The notes under the pieces are model-generated. The model had not been told where the DNA came from, did not search any database, and saw only the letters and a list, made by a program, of their open reading frames with translations. From positions 1 through 64,000 of the forward strand of contig CATLAL010000003.1 in assembly GCA_949878425.1 (NCBI GenBank): 64,000 nucleotides of DNA, written 5' to 3'. Position numbers and translations under genes: made by a program. Shown in pieces: positions 41,280 to 50,180 of the stretch; the stretch's first letter is position 1, and each line of letters starts with the position of its first letter. The stretch comes from an uncultured Oscillospiraceae bacterium. GTDB lineage: Bacteria; Bacillota; Clostridia; Oscillospirales; Oscillospiraceae.

Positions 41280-42521
41280 TTACATCTGGTCCTCGCGCCC
41301 CAGCTTGGAATAGACGATCCGCTGCTCCGCGTACAAGGTGTAGTATCCGCTCATCAGGTAGCTGACGCCGCAGGCCACGGCAAAAAAGCAGATCCCCTCG
41401 CCGCCGAAGAGCTCCACAGACAGCATAATGGAGGCCAGGGGGCAGTTGACCACCCCGCAAAAGAGGGCCACCAGCCCCACGGCGGCGGCAAAACCCGGCT
41501 CCAGCCCCAGAAGAGGGCCTGCCGTGCAGCCCAAGGCGGCTCCGATGAAGAAGGCGGGCACAATCTCTCCTCCCTTAAACCCCGCGCCCACGGTGAGGGC
41601 GGTGAGGAGGATTTTCGCCAGAAACGCCCAGGGCAGGGCCCGCCCCTCCACGGCCGCCGCCGCCAGGCCCATACCCGCCCCGTTGTAGTCCCGGGTTCCC
41701 AGCAGCAGCGTTGCGGCCGCCACCAGCACGCCGCCCACAGCCGCCCGCAGGTGGATGTCGTGGATCCAGCGGCGGTAGAGGTGGCCCGCCAAGTGGACGA
41801 CAGAGAGAAACAGGATGGAGCACAGCGCGCACAGCAGCGCCAGCGCCGCCACCCGCAGCAGTGTGACAACATCCCCGGATGGGTAGAAAACCTGGGGCAT
41901 CGCCTCGGCGGAGCCGCCCAGGGCGCGGCTGACCTCCCAGGCCGTGAGGCTGGCCGCCAGGCACGGGTAGAGGGCGCTGTAGCGGAGCACCCCTACCGCC
42001 GCGACCTCCATGCTGAAAACAGCCGCCGTCACCGGCGTGCCGAAAACCGCGCTGAAGAGGGCCGACATGCCGCACATGGTCATCAGCTTTCCGGACTCCT
42101 CCTTCAGGTGCAGCGCCCGATTAAAGCTGGAGGCGATGCCCGCGCCAATGATCAGCGCCGCCCCCTCCCTGCCGGCGGAGCCGCCGCAGAGATGGGTGAG
42201 GACGGTGCCGGCGAAGATGCGGGGAATGATGCCGCGGGGCATGGAGTCCCCGGTGCGCAGAGACACCATTACCAGATTTGCTCCCCGATCCCGCTCCACA
42301 CCGGCCAAGTGGTAGATCAGCGCGATCAGTACGCCCGCCACCGGCAGCAGGTACAGCAGCCAGCCGTGGGCGGAAAAAAGGCCGTCCGCCAGCTCCACGG
42401 CCCAGTGAAACAGCGCGCCCATCGCCCCGCCGGTCAGGCCGGTCAGAAACGCCAAGGCCGTCCATTTGAGAAAGAACCGCAGATAGTTCCATATTCGGTC
42501 CAGACGCGCGGAAAATTCCAT
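41280..42521 (-). CDS. ClC-family chloride channel/transporter
   Basis: A 413-residue ClC protein. Signature motifs are GGSAGREGAAL (with the gating Glu in GREG), the GTPVTAAVFSMEVA segment, and GAGFKGGEIVPAFFIGAALG (GxFxP-like). About 10-12 membrane helices are expected. Whether it is a channel or H+/halide antiporter cannot be decided. CBS domains are absent. The start at 42521 was chosen over a longer frame because a GGGGGGAG site precedes it. Confidence 0.92.
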   Translation of the reverse strand: MEFSARLDRIWNYLRFFLKWTALAFLTGLTGGAMGALFHWAVELADGLFSAHGWLLYLLPVAGVLIALIYHLAGVERDRGANLVMVSLRTGDSMPRGIIPRIFAGTVLTHLCGGSAGREGAALIIGAGIASSFNRALHLKEESGKLMTMCGMSALFSAVFGTPVTAAVFSMEVAAVGVLRYSALYPCLAASLTAWEVSRALGGSAEAMPQVFYPSGDVVTLLRVAALALLCALCSILFLSVVHLAGHLYRRWIHDIHLRAAVGGVLVAAATLLLGTRDYNGAGMGLAAAAVEGRALPWAFLAKILLTALTVGAGFKGGEIVPAFFIGAALGCTAGPLLGLEPGFAAAVGLVALFCGVVNCPLASIMLSVELFGGEGICFFAVACGVSYLMSGYYTLYAEQRIVYSKLGREDQM

Positions 42522-42547
42522 ACCGCTCCCCCCTTCCGGACAAAATG

Positions 42548-42571
42548 GAGCCGCTCCCGGAGGAGCGGCTC
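42548..42571 (-). terminator. Terminator after fba
   Basis: GAGCCGCTCC and GGAGCGGCTC form a 10-bp stem, followed on the minus strand by CATTTTGTCC. It lies 9 bp past the fba stop. Confidence 0.75.
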
Positions 42572-42579
42572 TCATCTGT

Positions 42580-43545
42580 TTACGCCTTGCCGTCGCAGCC
42601 CAGGACGTTGATCAGCTTGTGCTTGACCAGCTCCTTGATGGCGGCACGGGCGGGCTTGAGGTACTCCCGGGGATCGAACTTGTCCGGGTGCTCACAGAAG
42701 AACTGCCGGATGGTACCGGTCATGGCAAGACGCAGGTCGGAGTCAATGTTGATCTTGCACACCGCGCTGCGGGCTGCCTGACGGAGCTGCTCCTCGGGGA
42801 TACCAACGGCGTCGGGCATCTTGCCGCCGTTGGCGTTGACCATCTTCACAAACTCCTGGGGCACAGAGGAGGAGCCGTGGAGCACGATGGGGAAGCCGGG
42901 CAGGCGCTTGACCACCTCGTCAAGAATGTCGAAGCGCAGGGGCGGGGGAACCAGCTCGCCCTTCTCGTTGCGGGTGCACTGGGCGGCGGTGAACTTGTAG
43001 GCGCCGTGGCTGGTGCCGATGGCGATGGCCAGGGAGTCGCAGCCGGTCTTGGTGACGAACTCCTCCACCTCTTCGGGACGGGTGTAGGAGGAGTCCTCGG
43101 CGGAGACCTGGACCTCGTCCTCCACGCCGGCCAGGCTGCCCAACTCGGCCTCTACCACCACGCCGTGGTCGTGGGCGTACTCCACCACCTTCTTGGTGAT
43201 CTCAATATTCTCGGCAAAGGGCTTGGAGGAGGCGTCGATCATGACCGAGGTGAAGCCGCCGTCAATGCAGCTCTTGCAGGTCTCAAAGCTGTCGCCGTGG
43301 TCCAGATGCAGGCAGATGGGCAGGCCGGTCTCGATGATGGCGGCCTCCACCAGCTTGACAAGGTAGGTGTGGTTGGCGTAGGCTCGGGCGCCCTTGGAGA
43401 CCTGGAGGATCAGCGGAGCGTTGACCTCCTTGGCGGCCTCGGTGATGCCCTGGACGATCTCCATGTTGTTGACATTGAAAGCGCCGATGGCGTAGCCACC
43501 GTTATAGGCCTTTTTGAACATTTCGGTAGTGGTAACAAGGGGCAT
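42580..43545 (-). CDS. fba: Class II fructose-bisphosphate aldolase
   Basis: The aldolase splits fructose 1,6-bisphosphate in glycolysis. The 321-residue protein has the zinc-binding HLDHGDSFE and the EAELGSLAG loop, GTSHGAYKF and LHGSSSVP (zinc-binding His) motifs of the class II enzyme. A TTGCAA/TAAAAT promoter precedes it and a terminator follows, so it is monocistronic. It pairs metabolically with the phosphofructokinase at 59440. Confidence 0.96.
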   Translation of the reverse strand: MPLVTTTEMFKKAYNGGYAIGAFNVNNMEIVQGITEAAKEVNAPLILQVSKGARAYANHTYLVKLVEAAIIETGLPICLHLDHGDSFETCKSCIDGGFTSVMIDASSKPFAENIEITKKVVEYAHDHGVVVEAELGSLAGVEDEVQVSAEDSSYTRPEEVEEFVTKTGCDSLAIAIGTSHGAYKFTAAQCTRNEKGELVPPPLRFDILDEVVKRLPGFPIVLHGSSSVPQEFVKMVNANGGKMPDAVGIPEEQLRQAARSAVCKINIDSDLRLAMTGTIRQFFCEHPDKFDPREYLKPARAAIKELVKHKLINVLGCDGKA

Positions 43546-43578
43546 AGCAAAGTCCTCCCAACAGTATAAGATGTCTCT

Positions 43579-43606
43579 ATTTTACCACATTTTTCATGGA
43601 TTGCAA
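43579..43606 (-). promoter_or_regulatory. Predicted fba promoter
   Basis: On the minus strand TTGCAA (43606-43601) and TAAAAT (43584-43579) with a 16-bp spacer, about 34 bp before the start codon. Confidence 0.65.
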
Positions 43607-43678
43607 GTAGTTGGGAGAAAAAAGTGGGGGTTTGTTCCCGGTTGTCTGCACAAATCTCAGCTCTCCGCCGCGGGCGCT

Positions 43679-44152
43679 TTAAAACAATTCGTCCAAGAGG
43701 ACGTAGTAGCGGATCAGCTCCCAATCCGGGCAAATTCCCAACTCGTCAAAAAGGACCGCTGGCTCCGCTTCGGCGGGAACCAGCCCAAGGCGCCCCGCCA
43801 GATTGTCCCGCAGGCTCCGCCAGGATAGGGCAATATCCTGGCAGGGGTCGCTAGCGCCGCTTCGCCCCAAGTCAATGAAACCGCTGATTGCGCCGTTGGC
43901 GGCAAAGAGATTGGGCAGACAGCAGTCGCCATGGGAGAATACAGGATTTTCCGTCGGCCGGTTGCGCTTGAGCCAGCCAAGCAGTTCCTCCGGCGAGGAG
44001 AAGCCCCCAGGCCCGTAGGTGCTCTCCTCCACATGCTCCAGGTCGCAGAGCTGTCGGGACACCCGGTATTCCGCAAGGCGAAGCTTATCCTCCAGTCCGC
44101 CGCAGCAGGGGCAGCCGTCCACTGTGGCCACTATAATTGTATCAATTGGCAT
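43679..44152 (-). pseudogene. Aminoglycoside phosphotransferase, N-terminally truncated
   Basis: The frame encodes the C-terminal catalytic half of an APH(3')-type kinase: FSHGDCCLPNLFA (catalytic loop HGD-x-x-x-x-N), ISGFIDLGRSGASDPCQDIAL (DxG-like) and the C-terminal YYVLLDELF. Family members are about 264 residues. Here only about 157 codons follow the first possible ATG and the N-lobe with nucleotide-binding Lys is missing. Upstream is the terminator of another gene, not coding sequence. It is likely an inactive remnant of a resistance gene, perhaps acquired by transfer. No promoter is evident. Confidence 0.8.
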
Positions 44153-44160
44153 ACTGTACC

Positions 44161-44190
44161 AAAAAAGGGCGTCCCCGGTAGGGGACGCCC
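44161..44190 (-). terminator. Terminator after the zinc-ribbon gene
   Basis: GGGCGTCCCC and GGGGACGCCC stem with TTTTTT directly after on the minus strand. Confidence 0.9.
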
Positions 44191-44207
44191 ACTGTGCTGG
44201 CAATCTA

Positions 44208-44486
44208 TCAGCCCTGCTCGCGCATCTTGGCGAAACAGTCGCTGCAGTACACAGGACGGTCGCTCTTGGGCTCGAACGGCACTCTGGCCTCGCCGCCGCA
44301 GTTGGCGCAGGTGGCGGTGAAGTACTCACGGGGACCGCGGGCGGCGTTCTTGCGAGCGTCGCGGCAGGCCTTGCAGCGCTGGGGCTCGTTCTGGAAGCCG
44401 CGCTCGGCGTAGAACTCCTGCTCGCCAGCGGTGAATACGAACTCGTTGCCGCACTCCTTGCAGACTAAGGTCTTGTCTTCGTACAT
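44208..44486 (-). CDS. Zinc-ribbon domain protein
   Basis: The 92-residue protein has two Cys4-like zinc-ribbon units: CKECG with CKACR, and CANCGG with CSDCF. The first half matches the probable zinc-ribbon domain (zf-trcl type) seen in many Firmicutes. The charged interior (EFYAERGFQNEPQRC) is typical. Function unknown. It has its own terminator. It lies just downstream of sigH on the same strand. Confidence 0.88.
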   Translation of the reverse strand: MYEDKTLVCKECGNEFVFTAGEQEFYAERGFQNEPQRCKACRDARKNAARGPREYFTATCANCGGEARVPFEPKSDRPVYCSDCFAKMREQG

Positions 44487-44528
44487 GATGTTACCCTCTC
44501 TTTGATTTGAAAAAGATTTTATATGCGC

Positions 44529-45170
44529 TCAGCCATTGCTGGGATCGCCGGAAGTAGTAAGGTGCCGCGCTGCTTTACGCCGGATGCGCTGCACGGCGTT
44601 GTCCACCGACTTGGGGGACCGAGAAACCGCGTCGGCCATTTCCCGTATGGTCAGGCCGTCTAAATAGTACCCCAAGATCTCCGCCTCGAACTCGGACAAC
44701 TGCCTACGAACGCCGCTCAAAGCGTCCAGCACACCCTCCCGGCTGATCAGCAGATCCTCGGGATTGGTCTGGGAAATGAGCGCTGCGTCAAAAAGGAAAC
44801 CATGACTGTCAAAGAAGGGTATTTCAAGGGGAACCGACTGATTCAGCGGCATATGCTTATCCCGGGCCGCCGCCCGAACCGCAGAGTACAGCCGGTTGCG
44901 GATACAGACTTCTGCAAAAGTGTGAAAGCTGGCGGATTTTTTGCCGTCAAACTCCCTCACCCCATAAATGAGACCAATCATGCCCTCTTGGATCAAATCA
45001 TCGCTGTCCCCCCCAGCCAAATAGTAGGGGCGGGCCAACGTGCGGACCAGACGGTTATAGCGCTTTACCAGGATCTCTTCCGCATCCCGATCCCCCGCGT
45101 GGGCAAGAGCGCACAGCCGCTCATCCGAGAGGGTCTCATAGGAGACGCACTGGATCTCATCGATTGACAT
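44529..45170 (-). CDS. sigH: RNA polymerase sigma factor SigH
   Basis: SigH directs early sporulation and stationary-phase genes. The 213-residue protein shows sigma-70 regions 2 and 4: DLIQEGMIGLIYGVREFD (region 2.2-2.3), FAEVCIRNRLYSAVRAA (2.4) and the helix-turn-helix LTIREMADAVSRSPKSVDNAV (4.2). The length and lack of region 3 fit SigH. It is followed by a zinc-ribbon gene. The rlmB-like gene often found upstream in Firmicutes is not here. Confidence 0.93.
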   Translation of the reverse strand: MSIDEIQCVSYETLSDERLCALAHAGDRDAEEILVKRYNRLVRTLARPYYLAGGDSDDLIQEGMIGLIYGVREFDGKKSASFHTFAEVCIRNRLYSAVRAAARDKHMPLNQSVPLEIPFFDSHGFLFDAALISQTNPEDLLISREGVLDALSGVRRQLSEFEAEILGYYLDGLTIREMADAVSRSPKSVDNAVQRIRRKAARHLTTSGDPSNG

Positions 45171-45235
45171 AAGCTATTATACCTGTTTTTACCCGTATTT
45201 GTCAAGTAATTATGAAAAAATTGTGAAGGAATTCC

Positions 45236-46591
45236 TCAGATTTTCAGCGATTTTACCAGGTTGGCTACACGCTGCGCACATTCGTCCGCTTGTGAAGAAG
45301 TCTTTGCCTCCACCATCACGCGAATGAGAGGCTCCGTGCCGGAGGGCCGAACCAGAATCCGGCCGTCGCCGCCCAGGAGCTCCTCCTCCCGCTGCACGGC
45401 CTCCCGGAGGGCCTGGGAGGCCATCACAGCCTCCTTAAGTCCAGGCTGGTTGGCCAGCTCCACGTTGAGCAGCGTCTGGGGGTAGCTGGGGCAGATGGAG
45501 GCCAGCTCCGAGGCCTTCTGGCCGCTGCGCTTAAGAATCTGCAAAAATTGCAGGGCCGTCAGCTGGCCGTCTCCGGTGGTGGCGAAGTCGGTGAAAATGG
45601 TGTGACCCGACTGCTCGCCGCCGATGCGGTAGCCGTTCTCCAGCATCTTCTCCAGCACGTTCCGGTCTCCCACAGGGGTGCAGACCAGGCGAATATTGTT
45701 CTTGTTGCAGAACTCGTGGAGTCCCAGGTTGCTCATCACCGTGCCAACGATGGTGCGGCCCGTCAGCAGCCCCTGGTCCCGCATGTACCGGCCGCAGACG
45801 GCCATGGTCTTGTCGCCGTCCACCACGTTCCCCTGTTCGTCAATCATCAGGCAGCGGTCCGCGTCCCCGTCGAAGGCGATGCCCAGGTCGTACTCCCCCG
45901 CCGTCACCATGGCGGCCAGGCTCTTCAGGTGGGTGGAGCCGCACTTCAGGTTGATGTTCACGCCGTTGGGCTTTTTGTGGATAAAGTCCGCCTCAATGGC
46001 GAAGCTGGCGAAGAGATCCGGAGCCGTGGCGGCGGCGGCGCCGTTGGCGCAGTCGATGAGGACCCGCAGCCCGCTCAGATCGTCCTGAATGGTGTCGGCC
46101 AGGTGCTTAATATACTCATGCTTGAGGTTTTTCATGCCGTGGATGCGCTTGCCGATCTCCGCGCCCTTTTTGACCGGAATGGGCTCGTTGGAGAGGATCT
46201 TCTGCTCCACCCGGTCCTCCAGAGCGTCCGGCAGCTTGTAGCCCTGGCTGTTGAACACCTTAATGCCGTTGTGCTCAAAGGGGTTGTGGCTGGCGGAGAT
46301 GACAATGCCCGCATCGGCCTCCACCTTGACGGTCAGATAGGCCACGGCGGGGGTGGGGATGGTGCCCAGGGGCATTACGTCGCCGCCTACGGAGGTGATA
46401 CCGGAGATCAGGGCCCCCTCCAGCATGTCGGAGGAAATTCTGGTGTCCATGCCGATGGTGATCAGAGGGGCGCGGCCCTCTGCCTCGAAGAGGACCGCCG
46501 TCACCGCCTGGCCCACCCGGTAGGCCAGCTCTGCGGTCAGATTCTCTCCGACGATTCCACGTATACCATCGGTTCCAAAGAGCTTTCCCAT
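45236..46591 (-). CDS. glmM: Phosphoglucosamine mutase
   Basis: GlmM interconverts glucosamine 6- and 1-phosphate for cell-wall precursors. The 451-residue protein has the phosphoserine loop ISASHNPFEHNGIK, metal-binding DGDADR (AFDGDADRCL) and sugar-binding GGEQSGH, then the C-terminal RPSGTEPLIRVMVEA. Length is normal. A GGAGACATCTT region precedes the ATG. The upstream region carries repeat E copy 1. Confidence 0.96.
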   Translation of the reverse strand: MGKLFGTDGIRGIVGENLTAELAYRVGQAVTAVLFEAEGRAPLITIGMDTRISSDMLEGALISGITSVGGDVMPLGTIPTPAVAYLTVKVEADAGIVISASHNPFEHNGIKVFNSQGYKLPDALEDRVEQKILSNEPIPVKKGAEIGKRIHGMKNLKHEYIKHLADTIQDDLSGLRVLIDCANGAAAATAPDLFASFAIEADFIHKKPNGVNINLKCGSTHLKSLAAMVTAGEYDLGIAFDGDADRCLMIDEQGNVVDGDKTMAVCGRYMRDQGLLTGRTIVGTVMSNLGLHEFCNKNNIRLVCTPVGDRNVLEKMLENGYRIGGEQSGHTIFTDFATTGDGQLTALQFLQILKRSGQKASELASICPSYPQTLLNVELANQPGLKEAVMASQALREAVQREEELLGGDGRILVRPSGTEPLIRVMVEAKTSSQADECAQRVANLVKSLKI

Positions 46592-46676
46592 AAGATGTCT
46601 CCTTATAATTTTTTTGATTTTTCAGGGGGAGTGCCTGCTATATGATAGCCCGAGGGCTCCGCCCCCGGACGCCCCC

Positions 46677-46706
46677 GGTAACTTTTTGTCCGCACAAAAA
46701 GTTACC
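46677..46706. repeat. GGTAACTTTTTG hairpin
   Basis: GGTAACTTTTTGT and CAAAAAGTTACC arms around a short loop, 34 bp before repeat E1. It resembles the GATACTTTTTGC hairpin at the other edge of E1. Confidence 0.65.
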
Positions 46707-46739
46707 AAAAAAGCGCTGGACCAAGGTCCAGACCCCTTT

Positions 46740-46976
46740 GCTTTACGCAGTGCCGGTATAAATCGCCGTGCGAAGCCACTGAGTCAAAAGCGTCCTTCTG
46801 CAACCTTGGCGTTCGTCTCGCTCTATCGGTAGAAAGCTTCTGATTCGGGGGCTTCGCCTGCTGCTTTTCCGGCGCACTGCGTGAAATCCCCCCGTACAAC
46901 AGCAGGGGACGGAGGGCGCTTAGCCCCCAGCGTGTTTTTGGATACTTTTTGCACAGGCAAAAAGTATCGCCCCCGC
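46740..46976. repeat. Repeat E, copy 1
   Basis: About 237 bp that match 52935-53197 in the same orientation. Shared words include GCTTTACGCAGTGCCGG (46740-46756), its inverted partner CCGGCGCACTGCGT (46869-46882), GAGTCAAAAGCGTCCTTCTG, CACTGAGTC-like and GTGTTTTTGG. It ends in the hairpin GATACTTTTTGC/GCAAAAAGTATC (46941-46968). It lies 15 bp after an XRE-type gene stop (minus strand). No ORF is supported. The function is unknown. Confidence 0.8.
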
Positions 46977-46990
46977 CCCAGGCCGGCAAA

Positions 46991-47206
46991 TCAGATGGAT
47001 TTCCCAGGCGTCCACTCCACCAGATCCCCAACCTGGCATTGCAGCAGCTCGCAGATCGGATCCAGGCTCTCCAGATTGATTGCCGTACTCCCAACGCGCA
47101 TCTTCTGCAAGGTTCCTTCCGAAAGAACCTTTTCCTGCCGAAGCCGATAGCTGGTATACCCTATTTTTTTCAGCTCTTCTAATATATTTACCTTGTATCG
47201 AAACAT
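46991..47206 (-). CDS. XRE-family helix-turn-helix regulator
   Basis: A 71-residue Cro/C1-type DNA-binding protein: YTSYRLRQEKVLSEGTLQKM covers the helix-turn-helix, and LESLDPICELLQCQVGDL is the C-terminal helix pair typical of the HTH_26 group. No other domain is present, so it may act as a small repressor. It is divergent from the small gene at 47311 with 104 bp between, a layout that fits autoregulation. Repeat E1 abuts its 3' end. Confidence 0.85.
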   Translation of the reverse strand: MFRYKVNILEELKKIGYTSYRLRQEKVLSEGTLQKMRVGSTAINLESLDPICELLQCQVGDLVEWTPGKSI

Positions 47207-47310
47207 ATGCGCCTCCGATAATCACGATAAAAAAGATTCTCGTAAAAAGATGCTGATATTCTCAAGAAAAGAAGTATAACAGAAGTATCTTCTGAAAGGA
47301 GTATACCACA

Positions 47311-47583
47311 ATGGACAAGCTCATGGAAACCCTCTACGACTACATTTTGGACAACACCCTGGAGGAATACTACGGCGCCACCGACTACTACGCCCAGCGG
47401 CAGCGGCGGGACGAAGCCGGCCGCGCCCTCTGGGAGCGGCTGCCGCCGGAGCACCGGGAGCTTCTGGAGGAGGTCCAGCGCTCCTACGGCCGCACCGAGT
47501 GCTGTGAGCTGGAGGCCATGTTTCTCGCCTCCTTTGACCAGTGGTCCGCCCTCCTGCGCTCCCACGGAGGGCTCAGAACGTAA
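47311..47583 (+). CDS. Small hypothetical protein, 90 aa
   Basis: The protein ([20 protein letters not shown]...) is acidic and mainly helical, with aromatic residues near the N-terminus and a Cys pair (ECCELE). An AAAGGAG site precedes the ATG. Its 3' end overlaps the convergent ruvB gene by 11 bp. It is divergent from an XRE-type gene. A second, similar unit at 53465 is likewise divergent from an XRE-type gene, suggesting a recurrent module. Function unknown (possibly DUF6809-like). Confidence 0.72.
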   Translation: MDKLMETLYDYILDNTLEEYYGATDYYAQRQRRDEAGRALWERLPPEHRELLEEVQRSYGRTECCELEAMFLASFDQWSALLRSHGGLRT

Positions 47584-48628
47584 TCTGCTCCATGCCGCCG
47601 CCATTGGGCGTCAGCCCCAAGTGCTGATACGCCTTGCCGGTGACACAGCGCCCCCTGGGCGTGCGGGTGAGAAAGCCGATCTGCATGAGGTAGGGCTCGT
47701 AGACGTCCTCCAGCGTGACCGCCTCCTCGTTGATGGTGGCAGCCAGGGTCTCCAGGCCCACGGGACCGCCGCCATAGAACTCGATTACCGCCCGCAGCAT
47801 CCGCCGGTCGATGTTGTCCAGGCCCAGATAGTCCACCTCCAGGGCGGTGAGAGCCTTGTCCGCCAAGGCCCGGGTAATCACGCCGTCCCCCACCACCTGG
47901 GCAAAGTCCCGCACCCGGCGGAGCATCCGGTTGGCGATGCGGGGGGTGCCCCGGCTGCGGCGGGCGATCTCCAGCGCGCCGTCCCGCTCAATGGGCGCGT
48001 CCAGAATGCCGGCGGAGCGAGTGACGATGAGGGCCAGTTCCTCGGTGGTGTAGAGCTCCAGCCGGAGCGTCACGCCGAAGCGGTCCCGCAGGGGCGCGGA
48101 CAGCTGCCCCGCCCGGGTGGTGGCCCCGATGAGGGTGAATTTCGGCAGGTCCAGGCGGATGGAGTTGGCGGAGGGCCCCTTCCCTATAATAATGTCAATG
48201 GCGTAGTCCTCCATGGCGGGGTAGAGCACCTCCTCCACGGAGCGGTTGAGCCGGTGGATCTCGTCCACAAAGAGGATGTCGTTCTCATTGAGGTTGGTGA
48301 GAAGCGCCGCCAGGTCCCCCGCTTTCTCAATGGCCGGGCCGGAGGTGATGCGGATATTGACCCCCATCTCGTTGGCGATGATGCCGGAGAGGGTGGTCTT
48401 GCCCAGCCCCGGGGGGCCGTGGAGCAGCACGTGGTCCAGGGGCTCGGCGCGCATCTTCGCCGCCTGGATAAAGACCTCCAGATTGCCCTTGGCCTTCTCC
48501 TGGCCGATGTACTCCCGGAAGGTCTTGGGGCGCAGGGAGTACTCCCCCTCGTCCTCCCGGATGAGGCTGGTTGTGACCAGGGGCTCCTCCTCTACAAATG
48601 GCTCCTTGCTGGAATAATCAATGCTCAT
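47573..48628 (-). CDS. ruvB: Holliday junction DNA helicase RuvB
   Basis: RuvB is the AAA+ motor that drives branch migration with RuvA. The 351-residue protein contains Walker [10 protein letters not shown], Walker B VDEIHRL, sensor 1 IGATTRAG, and the C-terminal winged helix with GLTPNGG at the end. Length is normal. It lies 12 bp after ruvA, forming the usual ruvA-ruvB pair. ruvC is absent from this window. Confidence 0.96.
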   Translation of the reverse strand: MSIDYSSKEPFVEEEPLVTTSLIREDEGEYSLRPKTFREYIGQEKAKGNLEVFIQAAKMRAEPLDHVLLHGPPGLGKTTLSGIIANEMGVNIRITSGPAIEKAGDLAALLTNLNENDILFVDEIHRLNRSVEEVLYPAMEDYAIDIIIGKGPSANSIRLDLPKFTLIGATTRAGQLSAPLRDRFGVTLRLELYTTEELALIVTRSAGILDAPIERDGALEIARRSRGTPRIANRMLRRVRDFAQVVGDGVITRALADKALTALEVDYLGLDNIDRRMLRAVIEFYGGGPVGLETLAATINEEAVTLEDVYEPYLMQIGFLTRTPRGRCVTGKAYQHLGLTPNGGGMEQITF

Positions 48629-48640
48629 GGTTTACTTCCT

Positions 48641-49246
48641 CTATTTTGCCATCCGCTTCAGGGCCTGGCGGATCACCTGCTCCAGGGGCTGGCCGTCCAT
48701 GTCAATGCCGCTGAGGGCAATGTTAATCTCCGACTGGGAGTAGCCCAGCACCGCCAGAGCGGCGGCAGCCTCGCTGCGCTTGTTCTGCGGGATGATCGTC
48801 ACTGCCGGCCCGGACACGCTCTCGCCGGAGGCGGAGATGGACTGGCCCTTGGCCAGCTTGTCCTTCAGCTCCAAAATCACCCGCTGGGCGGTCTTTTTCC
48901 CCACCCCCTGGGCAGCGGTAAGGGCCTTCTCATCTCCTGTAATGATGCGCATGGCCAGGTCGGCGGGGCTGCTGGAGGAGAGAATACCCAAAGCCGCTTT
49001 CGGTCCCACCCCGCTGACGGAGATCAGCTGCTGGAAGAGCTTGAGCTCCTCCTGGCTGATAAAGCCATAGAGGTCCATGGCGTCCTCCCGGACGCTGAGA
49101 TAGGTGAAGAGCTTCACCTTATCGCCCTTCTTGATCTGAGAGAGGGTGTAGGAGGTGGTGCGGCAGGCGTAGCCTACGCCGCCGCTGTCCACCACCGCCA
49201 GATAGGGCTCAATGTGGGCCACGGCGCCGGAAACGTAGTAATACAT
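48641..49246 (-). CDS. ruvA: Holliday junction protein RuvA
   Basis: RuvA binds the four-way junction and loads RuvB. The 201-residue protein has the N-terminal OB fold (YYYVSGAVAHIEPYLAVVDSGG), central helix-hairpin-helix motifs (ISVSGVGPKAAL and AAQGVGKKTAQR), and the C-terminal RuvB-binding domain after a flexible linker. It is followed by ruvB. Confidence 0.96.
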   Translation of the reverse strand: MYYYVSGAVAHIEPYLAVVDSGGVGYACRTTSYTLSQIKKGDKVKLFTYLSVREDAMDLYGFISQEELKLFQQLISVSGVGPKAALGILSSSSPADLAMRIITGDEKALTAAQGVGKKTAQRVILELKDKLAKGQSISASGESVSGPAVTIIPQNKRSEAAAALAVLGYSQSEINIALSGIDMDGQPLEQVIRQALKRMAK

Positions 49247-49256
49247 AGAGCGCGCC

Positions 49257-49601
49257 TCAGCCAGGAGGCCAGGTCATGTCCCGGCCCGCCAGCACGTGGA
49301 AGTGGAGGTGGGGCACGGTCTGCTGGCCCGCCTCGCCGATGTTGGACACCACCCGGTAGCCCGCCTCCCCGAAGCCCAGTTCTTTCGCCAGCTTGGCGAT
49401 GACCGCGAAGATGTGGCCCACAAGGTGGGCGCTAGCCTCCGTCACGGCGGAGACGGACTGGATGTGGTCCCTGGGCACCACCAGGAAGTGGGTGGGCGCC
49501 TGGGGATTGATGTCGTAGAAGGCGTAGCAGAGCTCGTCCTCGTAGACCTTGCTGCTGGGAATTTCCCCGGCAATAATTTTACAGAACAGGCAGTCAGACA
49601 T
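49257..49601 (-). CDS. HIT-family protein
   Basis: A 114-residue histidine triad nucleotide-binding protein. The motif HLHFHVLAG holds the catalytic H-x-H-x-H triad, and CLFCKIIAGEIPSS is the family start with a zinc-like C-x-x-C. Members hydrolyse nucleoside phosphoramidates. It lies 10 bp before ruvA in the same direction and after the cupin gene, so it may belong to that transcript. Confidence 0.93.
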   Translation of the reverse strand: MSDCLFCKIIAGEIPSSKVYEDELCYAFYDINPQAPTHFLVVPRDHIQSVSAVTEASAHLVGHIFAVIAKLAKELGFGEAGYRVVSNIGEAGQQTVPHLHFHVLAGRDMTWPPG

Positions 49602-49616
49602 TGGAACCCCTCCCTT

Positions 49617-49946
49617 TCACTGTACCGGCACAACGGCGAAAAACTCCAGGTATTCCCCGCTGTCGTTCATTAAGCTGTGGGCGTGGCCCTTGGGGCAGTA
49701 GTGGCAGTCTCCCGCCTTCAGGGGGATGTACTCCCCGTCGTAGAGCACCTTTCCTGTCCCCTTCAGAATATAGATGATTTCGCTGCTGGTCTCGTGGGTG
49801 TGCAGACCGATGGAGGAGCCGGGCTCCAGGACGGCCCGCATGATCTTGCCCAGCTCGTCCACCCGCATCCGGGGCCGGAAGGTGCCCTCCCCGCCCAAAA
49901 AGCCGGGGATGACCTGCTCCTCTATGTTGGAAAAATCGATCAGCAT
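49617..49946 (-). CDS. Cupin-domain protein
   Basis: The 109-residue protein is a single cupin barrel. Motif 1 is SIGLHTHETSSEIIYILKGTG (H-x-H...E) and motif 2 is LKAGDCHYCPKGHAHSLMN (G-x5-P-x-G-x-x-H). Such proteins bind a metal and may be isomerases or regulators. The start at 49946 has AAAGGAGG. The gene lies 15 bp before the HIT gene in the same direction. Confidence 0.9.
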   Translation of the reverse strand: MLIDFSNIEEQVIPGFLGGEGTFRPRMRVDELGKIMRAVLEPGSSIGLHTHETSSEIIYILKGTGKVLYDGEYIPLKAGDCHYCPKGHAHSLMNDSGEYLEFFAVVPVQ

Positions 49947-50117
49947 GGAATTGCCTCCTTTCATTCGCATACGCACAAGGTTATCCTATTTTCCAAATAA
50001 GGTATCATCATAAGGTATCATCCAGCGCGCCGGGGTCGTCGCGCCCTGCACAAATGGAGCGGCGCGTTCGCAGAGCGGGACGACTCGGCCCGCCGGCAGC
50101 CAAGTCCAAGTCATTAT

Positions 50118-50157
50118 AGTTTTTTTGATTCTTTTCTTTCAAGAAAAGAATGTATGC
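50118..50157 (-). repeat. F repeat copy 6 (short form)
   Basis: The 24-bp palindrome ATTCTTTTCTTTCAAG... (50128-50151), with TTTTTTTG at one side and GTATGCC at the other. Copy 7 shares the GGCATACATTCTTTTCTT word. Confidence 0.75.
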
Positions 50158-50180
50158 CCAACCCGTATGCCCTACGCGTC

